Source: Streptomyces anulatus (lineage in GTDB: Bacteria > Actinomycetota > Actinomycetes > Streptomycetales > Streptomycetaceae). From it: DNA of 64,000 bases. The notes beneath the pieces were generated by a model. That model worked only from the letters and a program-made list of their open reading frames with translations, was not told the origin of the DNA and did not search any database. This document shows positions 44,915 to 53,213 of the stretch, one piece after another. The first letter of the stretch is position 1. Each line of letters begins with the position of its first letter. The translations under genes were made by a program, and so were the position numbers. The stretch spans positions 163,019 through 227,018 of the forward strand of contig NZ_JOEZ01000008.1 in NCBI RefSeq assembly GCF_000721175.1. Direction: 5' to 3'.

Positions 44915-46450
44915 TCACCGCGGGGTGGCCAGCACCTGGGTCCAGTAGGGGCCGCGCGGGGAGTCGGCGATGCCCACGCCCACGTGGACGAAGTCGCAGT
45001 TGAAGATGTCGTCGTCGCGGCCGGGGCTGTTGCGCCACTCCTCGACGACCGCGGCCGGATCGCTCATGCCGGTCGCGATGGTCTCCCCGACGGCCGACCA
45101 GTCGTAGCCCGCGGCGTCGACCCGGTCGCCCGCGCCCCGGCCCGAGGAGTCGGTGTGGTCGAAGTAGTTCCGTGCGGCCATGTCATCGGAGTGCCGCTGG
45201 GCGACCTCGGTCAGCCGGGGGTCGGTCTCCAGCTCCGGGCAGCCGTTCGCGGCGCGCAGGGTGTTGACCCGGGTGACCACACGGGCGTCCGGACCGGGGC
45301 GCGGCTCGGCGGGCGCGGGCGATGCGGAGGGCGACGGGGCGACGGCGGGCGGCCGGGAGACGGCAGCCGTACGGCTCGGCGAGGGCGTGGGTGAGGGCGA
45401 GGCCGTGGAGGGCGTGGGGAGCGGCTCGGCGGGGGCGGCCGCGGGCGGCGGGGGCGAGGGGCTGTACGTGACGCCGCCGCCCCGGGATTCGGGTGGGGCG
45501 GGGGCGGAGGGCCAGATCAGTACGGCGAGGGCGGTCGCGGCGGCCGCGCCGGCTATGAGCCCTGCGGCCTTCCCGGCCGAGAACGCGGCAGAGGCGGAAG
45601 GGGCCGACGCGGAGGCGGAAGGGGCCGCTGCGGACGGGACGCCGGCGGACGCGGTGACCGGCGCGGCCGATGAGGCGAAGGCCACCGCCGTCTGCTGCCC
45701 GCTGTCGTAGAGCGGCACCACCAGGGCGAGCCCGGAGAGCAGGCCCTCCGGCGGGACCAGCCCCGCACTGCCGTCGGAGCAGGAGGCGCAGCCCCGTACA
45801 TGGCGGGCGATCCGCTTGCGCCACAGCGGCGTCGGCGTGCCGTCCCAGTCGCCCAGCAGCTCCTCCAGGGCCGGGCAGCGGGGGTCGGAGGCCAGGGCCC
45901 GGACGATCGCGCGGCCGACGTCGAGCTGGTTCTTCACGCGCTGGACGCGTACGGCGGCGTGCTGCGGGGAAAGGCCGAGCGCCTCGGCCAGTTCGGGCCG
46001 GGTGAGGTCGCCGGTCGTCTCCAGCCACCACAGCGACAGCACATCGCGTTCGGCGTCGTCCAGCCAGCGGGTCGCCTCGGCTGTCTCGCGTCGCTGCCCG
46101 GAGAGTTCGAGGCGCAGGATCGTCAGGTCGACGAAGTCGGCGGCGGGGTCGGCGGGGTCCTCGGTCGCCTCCAGCGGGGCGGGGCGGTGGCCGAGACCGG
46201 ACCAGCGGGTGCGGACCTGGTTCATGGCGATGGCGACGAGCCAGGAGCGGAAACGGGAAGGATCGCGCAGGGAGGGCAGCCCGGACAGCGCCCGGAGCAT
46301 GGTCTCCTGCACCACGTCGTCCACGTCCGGATGGCCGTTGAGGGCGCGCCCGACGACGTTGTAGACCAGGGGGAGGTACTGGGCGGCCAGCCGTTCCCCG
46401 GCGGCCCGGTCGCCGTTCCTCGCCGCGATGACCAGAGCGGTGCTGTCCAC
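44915..46450 (-). CDS. ECF-type sigma factor fused to zinc-finger, membrane span and CAP (SCP/PR1) domain
   Basis: About 511 residues. The N-terminus is a sigma-70 r2 domain (LPLVYNVVGRALNGHPDVDD, then FRSWLVAIAMNQVR) and r4 domain (ERDVLSLWWLE, then ELAEALGLSPQHAAVRVQRV). An HxxxCxxC zinc-finger motif (HVRGCASC) as in anti-sigma factors follows at about 222. Then come an Ala-rich linker, one membrane helix at about 305-325, a Pro/Ser-rich extracellular linker and a CAP domain with RHSDDMAARNYFDHTD and GETIATG. One polypeptide thus joins both faces of the membrane. GTG 46450 was chosen by a nearby GAAGGG; GTG 46459 and 46477 are alternatives. Confidence 0.88.
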   Translation of the reverse strand: MDSTALVIAARNGDRAAGERLAAQYLPLVYNVVGRALNGHPDVDDVVQETMLRALSGLPSLRDPSRFRSWLVAIAMNQVRTRWSGLGHRPAPLEATEDPADPAADFVDLTILRLELSGQRRETAEATRWLDDAERDVLSLWWLETTGDLTRPELAEALGLSPQHAAVRVQRVKNQLDVGRAIVRALASDPRCPALEELLGDWDGTPTPLWRKRIARHVRGCASCSDGSAGLVPPEGLLSGLALVVPLYDSGQQTAVAFASSAAPVTASAGVPSAAAPSASASAPSASAAFSAGKAAGLIAGAAAATALAVLIWPSAPAPPESRGGGVTYSPSPPPPAAAPAEPLPTPSTASPSPTPSPSRTAAVSRPPAVAPSPSASPAPAEPRPGPDARVVTRVNTLRAANGCPELETDPRLTEVAQRHSDDMAARNYFDHTDSSGRGAGDRVDAAGYDWSAVGETIATGMSDPAAVVEEWRNSPGRDDDIFNCDFVHVGVGIADSPRGPYWTQVLATPR

Positions 46451-46640
46451 GCCGTTCACGCCCTTCGTTACGTTCACCAGGTGCTCGCGTCCCCGGCCGG
46501 GAACGCGTGACGGCGTCTCCGAGGGGATGTGGGACAGGTCACCCCTGGGGGTTTTGTTATCCGTCCCCCGTCCGGTGGTCAACCAGTATGCGGGGGCCTG
46601 TAGGCCGTACCGCCGAGAGAGTGCCGGGAAGGGGAGGGAC

Positions 46641-47810
46641 ATGTCGAGCAGAACGGACACCGATGTCGTCGCGCTGCCTGAGGCCACGGGCGGCGGAGCG
46701 AGCGACCCCATAGGTCCGGGCCTCACCGGTCCGGGCCCCACCGGTCCGGGCCCCGTCGGTCCGGGCCCCACCGGCCAGGACCCCGCCGGTCCGGGCAGCC
46801 TCACCGGAGCGAAGGTCACCGAGGCGCATGTCACCGCGGCGCGCACGGGCGAGGCCATCACCACCTCGGCCCTGCACGCGGCGGCGACCGGCGCCGACAC
46901 CTTCCCCGGGGTCCTGCGGGAGGCGCTGAACCGCCGCGGGCTGTCCCTGGAGCGGGTGAGCGAACGGCTCAGGGTGCGCGGCATCACCATCAGCCAGGCG
47001 ACCCTCAGCAGTTGGCAGCGCGGCCGAAGCCAGCCCGAACGGGCCCGGTCCCTGCGGGCGGTGGAGGTCCTGGAGGAGATCCTGGAGCTGCCCGCCGGAA
47101 CCCTGCGCTCGCTGCTCGGACCGCGCCGCCCGCGCGGCCGGATCACCCCGCCAGGCGCGGAGGGGGCGGCGCTCCAGATCCTCGGGGAGGACTCGGTGGT
47201 GGAGAAGGCGCTCGGCGCGCGCTTCCGTCACTTCAACCAGGAGTCCGGCTCGCTGGTCGTCCACGACATCGTGAAGGTCGGCGAGAGCGGCACCCTGAGC
47301 GGGATCTCCACGACGAGCGTGCTGCGGGCCAGCCGTGCGGGTGCGGACCGGGCGATCTTCGTGCTCAGCTTCGACGACGAGGCCGCCGAACCCGTCGACA
47401 TCAGGGTCACCTGCGGACGCCTCGTCGAGGCCACGTATCTGAAGGGGCTCAAATCCCTGGTGCTGGAGATCCACTTCGGCCGGCAGCTGGCCAAGCTGGA
47501 CACCACGGTGGTGACTTACGCGGTCGATGTGAGCCCGTCCGAGACGCCGGCCACGCACTACGAGCGGTGGTCGCGGACGAACCTCCACGAGTACCTCCAG
47601 CAGGTCTTCTTCCACCCCGGCGCCCTGCCGTCGGACTGCCACCGCTACGTCCGGGAGAAGGTCGGCGCCCCGCCCCGCTCCCGGCGGCGCATCCCGCTGA
47701 GCGACTCGCACGACGTCCATGTCCTCACCTCCCGGTGCAAGCCCGGTGTGCACGGGGTGGCGTGGGACTACGGGACGGGAACAGATGGAACGGGAGGCCG
47801 CCCAGGATGA
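46641..47810 (+). CDS. XRE-like DNA-binding protein with collagen-like repeat head
   Basis: About 389 residues. Residues 25-55 are Gly-Pro-Thr-rich with repeated GPGPTG-like units. A helix-turn-helix region follows (FPGVLREALNRRGLSLERVS, then TISQATLSSWQRGRSQPER). The C-terminal domain of about 220 residues is a beta-rich region of unknown type. ATG 46641 has GGGGAGGG upstream. It is divergent from the sigma-CAP fusion gene with about 190 bases between starts, so the two may be related in regulation. Confidence 0.85.
   Translation: MSSRTDTDVVALPEATGGGASDPIGPGLTGPGPTGPGPVGPGPTGQDPAGPGSLTGAKVTEAHVTAARTGEAITTSALHAAATGADTFPGVLREALNRRGLSLERVSERLRVRGITISQATLSSWQRGRSQPERARSLRAVEVLEEILELPAGTLRSLLGPRRPRGRITPPGAEGAALQILGEDSVVEKALGARFRHFNQESGSLVVHDIVKVGESGTLSGISTTSVLRASRAGADRAIFVLSFDDEAAEPVDIRVTCGRLVEATYLKGLKSLVLEIHFGRQLAKLDTTVVTYAVDVSPSETPATHYERWSRTNLHEYLQQVFFHPGALPSDCHRYVREKVGAPPRSRRRIPLSDSHDVHVLTSRCKPGVHGVAWDYGTGTDGTGGRPG
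46713..46800 (+). repeat. GGTCCGGGC tandem repeat
   Basis: Imperfect tandem units of roughly 15 bases encoding a Gly-Pro-Gly-x-Thr collagen-like stretch in the XRE-like gene. Unit lengths are multiples of three. Confidence 0.8.
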
Positions 47811-47826
47811 GTGGACGGCCTCCCGT
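47790..47826 (+). terminator. Hairpin overlapping the XRE-like stop codon
   Basis: Eleven-base arms at 47790-47800 and 47816-47826 with a 15-base loop; the stop codon of the XRE-like gene lies in the loop. It separates this gene from the convergent protease. Confidence 0.7.
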
Positions 47827-47870
47827 GTCTGGGGGGGGTGGCCTTGTGCCGGTCTGTTCCTGCGGTGGGA

Positions 47871-49091
47871 CTACTTGGTGTTGAGCGTCAGCCCGTAGTA
47901 CGCGAGGGCGTCGTCGAGCGGCTGGAAGTAGGACGAGCCGCGCGAGTTGACCTGGCCGTTGCAGCGCTGGTTGCTGGGTCCGCCGGACGTCATGCCCTGG
48001 GCCTGGTCACCGGAGATGTACGCGCCTCCGCTGTCCCCTCCCTGGGTGCAGACGCTGGAGCTCGCCAGGCCGGTCACGACGGTGTCCGGGCCGCCGTTCT
48101 GGTCGGTGTAGGTGACGCTGACGTTGTACGAGCCGACCTTGCCGCAGGTCCACTGGGTGGTCTGGCCGGACTTGCAGAGCGCCGCGCCGGAGGGGGCCCG
48201 CTTGCTGCCCTTGACCGGGACGGTGCCGGCCCTGCCGTACGTGGTGACGTCGAGGCCGATCGAGTTGCCGGCGTCGACAGTCGCGATGCCCATGTCGACA
48301 CTGCGGGTGCCCAGCGCGAACCGGGTGTGGGTGCCCTTGGCGAACCGGGTGCCGTTGTACGCCAGTGCGGGCAGGTCCTCGATGCAGTGCCCGGCGGTCA
48401 CGAGCACCTGCTGGCCGTCACGGTCCTTGGCGCCGTAACCGACGGAGCAGAGGTAGCCGTTGAAGGTCATCCGGCTGCCGGGCGGAACGACGGCCTGGGT
48501 CTCCAGCTTCTCCTGCCCCTCGACCACGCGTACGGCGTCGCCGTTGCTCTTCGCTGCCTTGAGGAAGCTGCGGGTCGCGGCGTCCGAGTCGCCGTTGACC
48601 TCGACGGTCACGGTGTCCGACGCCAGGTCGACCGACCAGGCCGACACTCCGGCCGGGGCGCTCTTGAGCGCCTTGGCGTCGAGCTGCGCCTTGATGCGGT
48701 CGAGCTCGCTCTCCCCGCGCTCGGGGACCCGTGCCTTGAGCCCCGCGGCCCGGACCTCCTCGGCCGCATCGGCGTCGGCGGCGTTGACGACCAGCGCTCC
48801 GTCCTTGGTGAAGAAGGCCCCGAGCGTGTCGACCCGGTCCTTCCGCAGCTCCGCGAACCGGTCCTGCTGATCGGCTTCCCGGTCCAGCCGCTCCACGGCG
48901 GCCTTCTCACTGACGCCGAGGGTCGTGGCGAGCGCCTTGACCATCTCCGGCTGGTACGCCGGAGCCGCGGGGGCCGAGGGCTCCCCCGTCGTACCGGCGT
49001 ACGCACCTGTGGCGACTCCGGCCGACAGGAGAGCGCCGATGGAGGTGGCGACGATGTATCTGCGCGCGTTCTTCTTCCTGCTGTGCTTCAC
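47871..49091 (-). CDS. Secreted chymotrypsin-like serine protease with propeptide (S1, SGP/alpha-lytic type)
   Basis: About 406 residues. A signal peptide spans about 1-32, ending in AYA. A propeptide follows (about 33-200) with the alpha-lytic pro motif (VDLASDTVTVEVNG). The mature protease has the triad His235 (TAGHC), Asp266 (VDMGIA) and Ser354 (QGGDSGGAY). Cysteine pairs C215-C236 and C306-C316 are likely disulfides. GTG 49091 has GGAAGGAAA upstream. Secreted and self-processed; specificity is not defined here. Confidence 0.94.
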   Translation of the reverse strand: MKHSRKKNARRYIVATSIGALLSAGVATGAYAGTTGEPSAPAAPAYQPEMVKALATTLGVSEKAAVERLDREADQQDRFAELRKDRVDTLGAFFTKDGALVVNAADADAAEEVRAAGLKARVPERGESELDRIKAQLDAKALKSAPAGVSAWSVDLASDTVTVEVNGDSDAATRSFLKAAKSNGDAVRVVEGQEKLETQAVVPPGSRMTFNGYLCSVGYGAKDRDGQQVLVTAGHCIEDLPALAYNGTRFAKGTHTRFALGTRSVDMGIATVDAGNSIGLDVTTYGRAGTVPVKGSKRAPSGAALCKSGQTTQWTCGKVGSYNVSVTYTDQNGGPDTVVTGLASSSVCTQGGDSGGAYISGDQAQGMTSGGPSNQRCNGQVNSRGSSYFQPLDDALAYYGLTLNTK

Positions 49092-49737
49092 GCGTTTCCT
49101 TCCGCTACGCAGGCGAGCGTCCAGACAATGGGGGGGTGGCCACACCACGCCTGGGGAAGCGCGATGTGTTCCATGGACACTGCCTGGCGGCGATGACATG
49201 TTCCTGTCGCCGCGACTCGAACTCTGGCGCAGCCGGAACTGCCGCGACAAGAAGCGGCGGTGGGGTTCTTTTCTACAGAACTGGCCGAGAACTGTAGAGA
49301 GATCGCCGGAAAGCCCAGGTGCGGACCTTCGCGCCGGGAAAACGCGACCGCACCCGAGTCCGGTCCGAACACCATTTCCCAGCAGTGGAGTTGCCTTCCG
49401 AATGAGGGGGGACGGAGCCGTGAACACGGGCCGAAGAGCCGTACCGATGGGGACGGACCTGGCGGTCGCCGTGCTCGCGGGAGTGCTGTCCTTCCTCAGC
49501 TGGGACCGGGCCGCCGGCGTGGCGGCCGGGCAACTGCCCCTGCTGGCGGCCCTGTCCCGGAACGAGCGGCAGGGCCGCTTGGCGGAACGAGAGGATCCCG
49601 CCCGGTCTTTCGGCGGAACGGGTGGTCATCCGTCTGGCTGGTATCACCGCGCGGATCGGGTCACGCCGTCACGGCCGCTGACAGCGGCCGCGCGCACCCG
49701 GCGGGCCGGCGTCTCCGGCGTCGGGGAGCGTCGGTGA
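49092..49737. other. Gap between protease and BREX locus
   Basis: 646 bases. It contains the protease promoter region and, on the plus strand, one doubtful short gene at 49402. A TTTTCTACAGAA stretch near 49268 is AT-rich and may be a promoter. The BREX brxHI stop lies at 49738, so this is the left edge of the island. Confidence 0.5.
49402..49737 (+). pseudogene. Possible truncated membrane protein gene at the island edge
   Basis: ATG 49402 (or GTG 49420, after a G-rich site) opens 111 codons. The first 60 have high GC at third positions and encode a hydrophobic helix (TDLAVAVLAGVLSFLSW). After about 49590 the third-position bias is lost and the product becomes Arg-rich, as if only a 5' fragment remains. 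It converges on brxHI, meeting it at 49737/49738. No family recognised. Confidence 0.35.
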
Positions 49738-51885
49738 CTACTCACTGGTGAGCGTGACGAAGCGCACGGGCTCGGTGAGGACCTTGTCAGCGCCCTCTTC
49801 GTCCGCGGTGCGGGCTGCGAGGGTTGCTTCGGCCAGTCGGGGTGGGAGAGTTTCACCGAACTTGAGGCCACGGACCGCCCTGCCGTCGATCTCGGGCAGG
49901 CACAAGCCCGTCCCGGTATCGGAGAGGGCGGTCCGCCAGCCTTCCCGAGTGAGGTCGTCGCGTAGCTTGATCCACTGATCGTTGACACGCCGACGCGGGG
50001 CCACGACGGAGGCCATCGAGGCGGCCAAGGTGGCGTTGGCGCGGTGGCCGGCCCAGGTCCACCAACGGATGTCGCCGTCGGTGTGCCGGATGACGACCGT
50101 CCCTCCGGGGTGGACGCTGTGCAGGTACGTTTCCCGCGCCTCGGCGAGCTGGGCCGTGGCCCTCTTGGTCAGGCGTACTGGCGGGTCCTCGCTGAGGAGG
50201 ATGTCCCGAGCGGCCCGGGCGAGAGTGAACGAGCGGATGCGCTCCGCGCCGAAACCGTTCCACCGAGCCCGCCCTCCCTCGTCGGCCGGTTCCACGAAGC
50301 AGCGCTTGCGGCTCCAGTCGATGTACGTCACCAGCCAGTTGCGGCCCGCGAGCAGTAGTCTGCGCGGGCCCTCGATCTCTTCGGTGAGCAGGTCGGGGTC
50401 GGTGCGGCCGATCTCTGTGCGGCCGTTGAGGACGGTGAACTCCGGCGGGGCGGTGAAAACCGCAGTCAGGTTCATGAAGTGGCGATGTCCGTAGCGGCGT
50501 TCGGCCTCCGGCCCGACGAACAGCAGTCCGCCGTCCTGGTCCAGATAGCCCTGGTCCACCAGGTGGCGTACTACGGGGGCCGCTCCCGGCCCGAAGGGCC
50601 CGATGCCGCCCCACCATTCCTGCCACAGGTTCTCGCCCACCCGGTGCTCCTGCAGGCACAGGGCCAGGAGCTGCTGGGCGACCAGGTGGCGTGGCTCGGG
50701 AGGAGCGACGACGGTTTCCACCCAGCCGCGGGACCACTGCAGAAGGAGCGCGGCCGCGGAGAGCAGACCGTCTGCGTCGAGCGCGAGGAAGAGGCAGTTG
50801 CGTGTGGTGCCGGGGCGGCGGCCGGTACGCCCGAGACGCTGGAGGAACGAGGCGACGGTCGACGGCGCGTCGAGCTGGATGACGCGGTCCAGGTCTCCGA
50901 CGTCGATGCCCAGTTCCAGCGTACTGGTGGAGACGATCACGCAGTCCCGGGCTTCGGCGAACGCGGTTTCGGCACGCCGCCGCTCGTCCACGGAGAGCGA
51001 GGCGTGGGACAGGAATGTCGTCACGCCCTTGAGCCGCAGCTGCTCGCCCAGCTCCTCGACGGTGCGGCGGCTCTCGCAGAAGACCAGCCGCTTCTCGCCT
51101 CGGTGCAGGGCCGCGATGACGGTGGCGGCGTTCGCGACGGATCCGACGTAGTCGACTTCGATGTCGCCGGGGGGCGGTACGAGGAGGGCCGCTCCGTCCG
51201 CCGGTTGTTCACGAAGGTGGGGCGCGACGACCCGGGCAGGACGGCGGCCGTGTCCGGAGCCCTGGAGCCACGCCAGCAGTTCGTCGGGGTTGCCGACCGT
51301 CGCGGACAGGCCGACCCGCTGGAGGGGGTGACCGACGACACGGCTGAGGCGCTCCAGTACGGCCAGCAGGTGCCAGCCCCGGTCGTCACCCGCGAAGGCG
51401 TGCACCTCGTCGACCACGACGGCGTTCAGCCCCGAGAAGAAGGCCTGGTGGTCGACATGCGTGCTGACCAGCATCGACTCCAGCGACTCGGGAGTGGTGA
51501 GGAGGATGTCCGGGCGCTGCGCGAGGATGCGGCGCCGTTTGCCGGTGGTGATGTCGCCGTGCCAGAGCGAGGCCGTGCGGCCCAGCCAGCCCGCGTACGT
51601 CTCCAGGCGGGGGTGGAGGTTGTTGAGCAGGGCCTTGAGCGGGCACACGTAGAGCACGCTGGTGCCCTTCCAGCCGCGCCGGTTCATACGGGTGAGCAGC
51701 GGAAAGGCTGCGGCTTCGGTCTTTCCGCCTGCGGTGGGTGCCAGCAGCACCGCGTCCTCGCCGTTGAGGAGCGGTTCGATGGCCTCTTCCTGCAGGGCAC
51801 GCAGGGAGCGCCAGCCGAGGGTGTTGACGATGTGGTGGCCGAGAACGGGGTCGAGGTGATCGAAAGGGTCGACCGGTTCCGTCAT
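49738..51885 (-). CDS. brxHI: BrxHI-like DEAD/DEAH helicase (BREX type 2)
   Basis: A 715-residue superfamily 2 helicase. Walker A is PTAGGKT at about 50-56, DEVH at 159-162 and SATVG at motif III. The helicase C half has VSTSTLELGIDVGDLD and QRLGRTGRRPG. It has the size and Lhr-like style of the helicase that ends BREX type 2 operons. Its ATG overlaps the brxD stop as ATGA. In BREX it supports host protection against phage without itself being a nuclease; the exact job is unclear. Confidence 0.88.
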   Translation of the reverse strand: MTEPVDPFDHLDPVLGHHIVNTLGWRSLRALQEEAIEPLLNGEDAVLLAPTAGGKTEAAAFPLLTRMNRRGWKGTSVLYVCPLKALLNNLHPRLETYAGWLGRTASLWHGDITTGKRRRILAQRPDILLTTPESLESMLVSTHVDHQAFFSGLNAVVVDEVHAFAGDDRGWHLLAVLERLSRVVGHPLQRVGLSATVGNPDELLAWLQGSGHGRRPARVVAPHLREQPADGAALLVPPPGDIEVDYVGSVANAATVIAALHRGEKRLVFCESRRTVEELGEQLRLKGVTTFLSHASLSVDERRRAETAFAEARDCVIVSTSTLELGIDVGDLDRVIQLDAPSTVASFLQRLGRTGRRPGTTRNCLFLALDADGLLSAAALLLQWSRGWVETVVAPPEPRHLVAQQLLALCLQEHRVGENLWQEWWGGIGPFGPGAAPVVRHLVDQGYLDQDGGLLFVGPEAERRYGHRHFMNLTAVFTAPPEFTVLNGRTEIGRTDPDLLTEEIEGPRRLLLAGRNWLVTYIDWSRKRCFVEPADEGGRARWNGFGAERIRSFTLARAARDILLSEDPPVRLTKRATAQLAEARETYLHSVHPGGTVVIRHTDGDIRWWTWAGHRANATLAASMASVVAPRRRVNDQWIKLRDDLTREGWRTALSDTGTGLCLPEIDGRAVRGLKFGETLPPRLAEATLAARTADEEGADKVLTEPVRFVTLTSE

Positions 51886-53213
51886 GGCAGATCCAGTTCG
51901 ATGTCTCCCGCGCCGGTGGCCGCGCTGCGTTCGGTCTCGTTCAGCTCGGAACTGCTCAGCGTGAGGGCGTAGTGGGCGCGTGGATCGAAGTCCGCGAACT
52001 CGTCGACCCTGTCCATCACGTCGGCGACGAGTTTGCGCAGGTACAGGCGAGGGGCGATACCGACCTTCCCGCCGAGCGACCCGGTGACCGCACGAGCCAG
52101 TTCCCTGAGGTAGGCGTCGTCGACACACGCGGCCAGCCGTTCGGGGTGACGAGCCGCCCCTGCGTAGACGTCGCGCACGTTGGCGCCCAGTTCGGCCAGC
52201 GAATCCAGGTCGAAGCCCGCCAGGCGCAGTTGGACGGCACGCGGGGAGTCGAAGCGGGGAGCGGTGGTGAAGTCCGTGGCGAGCCGCTGAGCGAGGGGCG
52301 CGAGGCGCTGGACGCCTTGCTGACCGTCGTAGAAGGCGGGGGTGCCGGTGATGATGAGGAACAGGCCGGGGAAGCGTCCGGCGTCGATCTCGTCGAGGAG
52401 CTGCCGGAGCGCGTTGAGGGATTTCTCGCGTACGTCGCCGCGCACCCGTTGCAGGGTCTCGACTTCGTCGAGTACGAGGAGGAGGCCGGGGTGTCCGCAG
52501 TCACGCAGGACGGTGAGAAGCCCCTGGAGAAAGGCGAGGGCGCCGAAGTGGTCGAGGTCGCCCCGGATACCCGCGGCGCGCTTCGCCGACGCGGCCACGG
52601 ACTTCTGGCCGCCGAGCCAGGCGATGAGTGCCTCGGCCCGGGCGCCGTCGCCCGCGGCGACGGCCTGGCGGTAGCCACGCAGCGCGGCAGAGAAGGCAGG
52701 CGTGGTGCGGGCGACATCGGCGAGGCGGCGCTCCAGAAGTTCGTCGACGGCCTCGGCCAGAGCGTCCTCGTCGTCCTCGGGGATGTCACCTTTGTCGAGG
52801 GCTTCTTCCTCCAGTGCGTAGAACCAGGAGTCGATCACCGGCCGGAGGGCGGAGGGCTGGTGGGTGGCGGTGGTGAGGCGTTCGGTGAGCCTGCGATAGA
52901 CGGTCTCCAGCCGGTGCAGCGGTGTCTCGGTCTCGGAGATCTGCACTTCGCTGACGGCGAGACCGTGCCGCTTGGCGCGTTCGGCGAGCCAACGGGCGAA
53001 GAAGGTCTTGCCCGAGCCGTACTCGCCGCGCAGGGCGTGGAAGGCGGAACCGCCGCGAGCGACGGTGGCCAGGTCGTCGTCGAGAGTGGCTTCGAAGCGG
53101 TTCAGGCCTACGGCGAACAGTCCGAGCCCGGACTGGGGCACCGTCCCGCGCCGCAGGGCGTCGATCACGTCGCGCCGGCGTGCCGTGCTGATCTCCGAGC
53201 CCCCGGTGGTCAT
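51882..53213 (-). CDS. brxD: BrxD-like ATP-binding protein (BREX type 2)
   Basis: A 443-residue P-loop protein. Walker A is GEYGSGKT at 63-70 and Walker B is LLLVLDEVETL at about 240. The opening TARRRDVIDALRRGTVPQ is typical of BrxD. Its ATG overlaps the pglZ stop, and its stop overlaps brxHI, so it is part of a continuous operon. Role in BREX unknown beyond being needed or accessory. Confidence 0.88.
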   Translation of the reverse strand: MTTGGSEISTARRRDVIDALRRGTVPQSGLGLFAVGLNRFEATLDDDLATVARGGSAFHALRGEYGSGKTFFARWLAERAKRHGLAVSEVQISETETPLHRLETVYRRLTERLTTATHQPSALRPVIDSWFYALEEEALDKGDIPEDDEDALAEAVDELLERRLADVARTTPAFSAALRGYRQAVAAGDGARAEALIAWLGGQKSVAASAKRAAGIRGDLDHFGALAFLQGLLTVLRDCGHPGLLLVLDEVETLQRVRGDVREKSLNALRQLLDEIDAGRFPGLFLIITGTPAFYDGQQGVQRLAPLAQRLATDFTTAPRFDSPRAVQLRLAGFDLDSLAELGANVRDVYAGAARHPERLAACVDDAYLRELARAVTGSLGGKVGIAPRLYLRKLVADVMDRVDEFADFDPRAHYALTLSSSELNETERSAATGAGDIELDLP

